NCBI GenBank assembly: GCA_050744165.1
Contig: JBOGGN010000224.1
Coordinates: forward strand, 1-14,272
Length of the DNA stretch: 14,272 bases
Reading direction: 5' to 3'
DNA from: JBOGGN01 sp050744165
GTDB lineage: Bacteria; Actinomycetota; Acidimicrobiia; Acidimicrobiales; Palsa-688
Shown: positions 12,712-14,272 of the stretch, piece after piece
How positions within the stretch are numbered: the stretch's first letter is position 1
How the letters are laid out: the number at the start of each line of letters is the position of its first letter
The notes under the pieces: model-generated
Seen by the model: only the letters and a program-made list of their open reading frames with translations
What the model was told of the DNA's origin: nothing
Databases searched by the model: none
Program-made: the position numbers and the translations under genes

Positions 12712-14120
12712 GAAGTCCGAGCCGCCCACCACTCGTCGAGCCGCCGGGTTGCCTCCTCCTTTGAGAGAGGCCCCAAATCCAGCCGGAGCTCGAGCAGGAA
12801 CGACAACGCTTGGCCGACCTCCCGGCCGGGCCGGAGGCTGAGGTGCTCCATCACCTCGTTGCCGTCGAGGTCGGGCCGGATGGCGGCCAGCTCCTCGCGC
12901 TGGCGCAGCTCGTCGATGCGAATCTCAAGCTCATCCATGCGCCGTGACAGGGCGCGGGCCTTGGCAGCGTTGCGGGTGGTGCAGTCACAGCGGGTCAGCT
13001 CGTTGAGCTGGTCCAGGAGCGGCCCAGCGTCGCGTACGTAGCGGCGTACGGCGCTGTCGGTCCAGCCCATCCGGTAGGTGTGGAACCGGAGGTGCAGCTC
13101 GACCAGTTGGGTCACCTGCTCAATGTCTTGGGCCGGGTAGCGAAGGGCCCGCATCCGGTCGCGGGTCATACGTGCCCCGACCACCTCATGGTGATGGAAG
13201 GAGACCAGCCCGCCCGGCCCGAACGAGCGGGTCTTGGGCTTGCCGATGTCGTGGAACAGCGCCGCCAGGCGCAGGATGCGATCGGGCTGGCACTTGGCCA
13301 CCACCGCGATGGTGTGGGCGAGGACGTCCTTGTGGTGGTGAATGGGGTCTTGCTCGAGCGCCAGGGCGGGGAGCTCGGGCAGGAACTCCTCGGCCAGCCC
13401 GGTGTTGACCAGGAACCACAGGCCGTCGGAGGGATCGGCGGTCACCAGCAGCTTGTCCAGCTCGTCCCGGATTCGCTCGTCGGACACGATGTCGAGGCGG
13501 CTGCGGAGCCGGACCACGGCGTCGACCAGGTCGTGCTCCGGGGCCAGCTGATAGCCGGTGATGAACCGTGCGGCGCGCAGCATCCTCAACGGGTCGTCGG
13601 TGAAGGACAGATCCGGCGACAGCGGGGTGCGCAGCCGGTGGGCAGCCAGGTCGCCGATGCCATCAAAGGGATCGATGAGGCGCAGTTCGGGGATGGCCAG
13701 CGCCATGGCGTTGACCGTGAAGTCGCGACGCGCCAGGTCCGCCTCGACCGCGGTGGCGAACTGGACGTCCGGCTTACGGGAGTCGGGGTGGTACGCCTCG
13801 GCCCGGTGGGTGGTGATCTCTATCCGCCGTCCGTTCTTCTGCAGCCCGATGGTGCCGAATCGCTTCCCTTGGAGCCACAGCGAGTCGGCCCAGCCAGCCA
13901 CCACGGCTTCGATCTCGTCCGGCCGGGCATCGGTCGTGAAGTCGAGGTCGTAGGCCGCAGCGGCTGGCGCCACGGCCGCGCCGCCGCTGGAGTCGATGCG
14001 CCCCAGCAGGGCGTCGCGCACCACGCCACCCACCAGGTAGAGGTGATAACCGGCACCCGAGAATCGCTCGGCCAGTTCCGAGGTTTCGGTCAGCAGCGGC
14101 CGGAGGCGGTCGGGGATCAC
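12708..14120 (-). CDS. cca: CCA-adding tRNA nucleotidyltransferase with HD domain
   Basis: Adds or repairs the 3' CCA end of tRNAs. The 470-residue product has the nucleotidyltransferase head (about 24-160): LYLVGGVVRDALLGR (27-41), metal-binding D58-L-D60 and RRDFTVNAMA (131-140). The tRNA-binding neck follows, with DDPLRMLRAARF (175-186). An HD domain comes next, with HHHKDVLAHT (261-270) and LAALFHDIGKPKTR (285-298), and a C-terminal helical part. The length and HD domain match the actinobacterial CcaA/PcnA type. A 12-residue Ser/Gly/Ala insertion (about 43-56) separates the GG and DxD motifs and is longer than usual. The start is GTG at 14120, with no ribosome site but a -10-like element seven bases upstream, so probably leaderless. 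A poly(A) polymerase role is less likely but cannot be excluded from sequence alone. Confidence 0.95.
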   Translation of the reverse strand: MIPDRLRPLLTETSELAERFSGAGYHLYLVGGVVRDALLGRIDSSGGAAVAPAAAAYDLDFTTDARPDEIEAVVAGWADSLWLQGKRFGTIGLQKNGRRIEITTHRAEAYHPDSRKPDVQFATAVEADLARRDFTVNAMALAIPELRLIDPFDGIGDLAAHRLRTPLSPDLSFTDDPLRMLRAARFITGYQLAPEHDLVDAVVRLRSRLDIVSDERIRDELDKLLVTADPSDGLWFLVNTGLAEEFLPELPALALEQDPIHHHKDVLAHTIAVVAKCQPDRILRLAALFHDIGKPKTRSFGPGGLVSFHHHEVVGARMTRDRMRALRYPAQDIEQVTQLVELHLRFHTYRMGWTDSAVRRYVRDAGPLLDQLNELTRCDCTTRNAAKARALSRRMDELEIRIDELRQREELAAIRPDLDGNEVMEHLSLRPGREVGQALSFLLELRLDLGPLSKEEATRRLDEWWAARTS

Positions 14121-14127
14121 AGAAATG

Positions 14128-14133
14128 AGGCTA
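14128..14133 (-). promoter_or_regulatory. Candidate -10 element of a leaderless cca promoter
   Basis: TAGCCT on the minus strand ends seven bases before the GTG start codon of cca. The same string, followed by CAT, precedes the DUF5318 start. No clear -35 element is visible. Confidence 0.4.
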
Positions 14134-14170
14134 GCGGCGGCTTGTCTGGTCGCCCCCGGGAAATCCGCTA

Positions 14171-14242
14171 TCCCCGTCCCCGTCGCCGTCCCCGTCCCCG
14201 TCCCCGTCGCCGCCCCCGCCCCCGCCCCCGCCCCCGCCCCGG
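14171..14242. repeat. Hexamer microsatellite (TCCCCG/CCCCCG, 12 units)
   Basis: Twelve in-register hexamers: seven of the TCCCCG type (two with TCGCCG), then four CCCCCG and one degenerate unit. Because the unit is a multiple of three, several frames stay open. Read plus it gives Pro-Val then Pro-Ala repeats; read minus, Gly-Asp or Arg-Gly repeats. The rest of the right edge (14243-14272) is also extremely GC-rich. It may be part of a gene that leaves the window. Confidence 0.9.
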
Positions 14243-14272
14243 CCGCGCCCCGGCTCCACCCCCGGGCCCGCC

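Overview
The window is high-GC DNA with the gene content and gene order of an actinomycete (phylum Actinomycetota; a lineage outside the well-known mycobacteria, perhaps Acidimicrobiia, is my guess only). Read on the minus strand, the order is ino1 - padR | DUF5318 - ponA - panB - DUF192 - rpsF - ssb - rplI - dnaB. From memory, this is the order of the origin-proximal region around Rv0046c to Rv0058 in Mycobacterium tuberculosis, but panB and a DUF192 gene lie between ponA and rpsF, and rpsR (ribosomal protein S18) is missing between ssb and rplI.

Left block (56-3981, minus strand): rpsF, ssb and rplI form a tight operon behind a structured leader. A 13-bp-stem terminator separates rplI from dnaB. 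dnaB has its own candidate promoter, with a near-consensus actinobacterial LexA (SOS) box just downstream of the -10 element. The replicative helicase DnaB is interrupted inside its Walker A loop by a 285-residue intein. The intein has the Trp-Cys-Thr signature of class 3 inteins and a homing endonuclease that is internally deleted.

Middle block (4132-8642, minus strand): a membrane-anchored DUF192 protein, panB (pantothenate pathway), a bifunctional class A penicillin-binding protein with a Thr/Pro-rich tail, and a DUF5318 zinc-ribbon protein that probably has a leaderless start. Divergent from it (8846-10632, plus strand), a PadR-type regulator starting at TTG overlaps ino1 (inositol-3-phosphate synthase) by ATGA. 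Two near-identical 10-bp sites overlap the predicted padR transcription start and suggest autoregulation of padR-ino1.

Right block (10633-14272): this looks more accessory. An orphan AbiEi-like/DUF559 nuclease-type gene lies between two repeat clusters: three 17-bp units on one side and, on the other, two inverted arrays of 19-bp units (two copies facing three). A class I methyltransferase gene follows and converges on cca (tRNA nucleotidyltransferase), with the two stop codons overlapping in CTAG. The window ends in a GC-rich hexamer microsatellite that is open in several frames, so a gene running off the right edge is possible but unproven.

No tRNA, rRNA, CRISPR array or complete insertion sequence was seen. 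The observations most worth following are the P-loop class 3 intein with extra cysteines beside its catalytic cysteine, the SOS box at the dnaB promoter, and the paired 19-bp repeat arrays.
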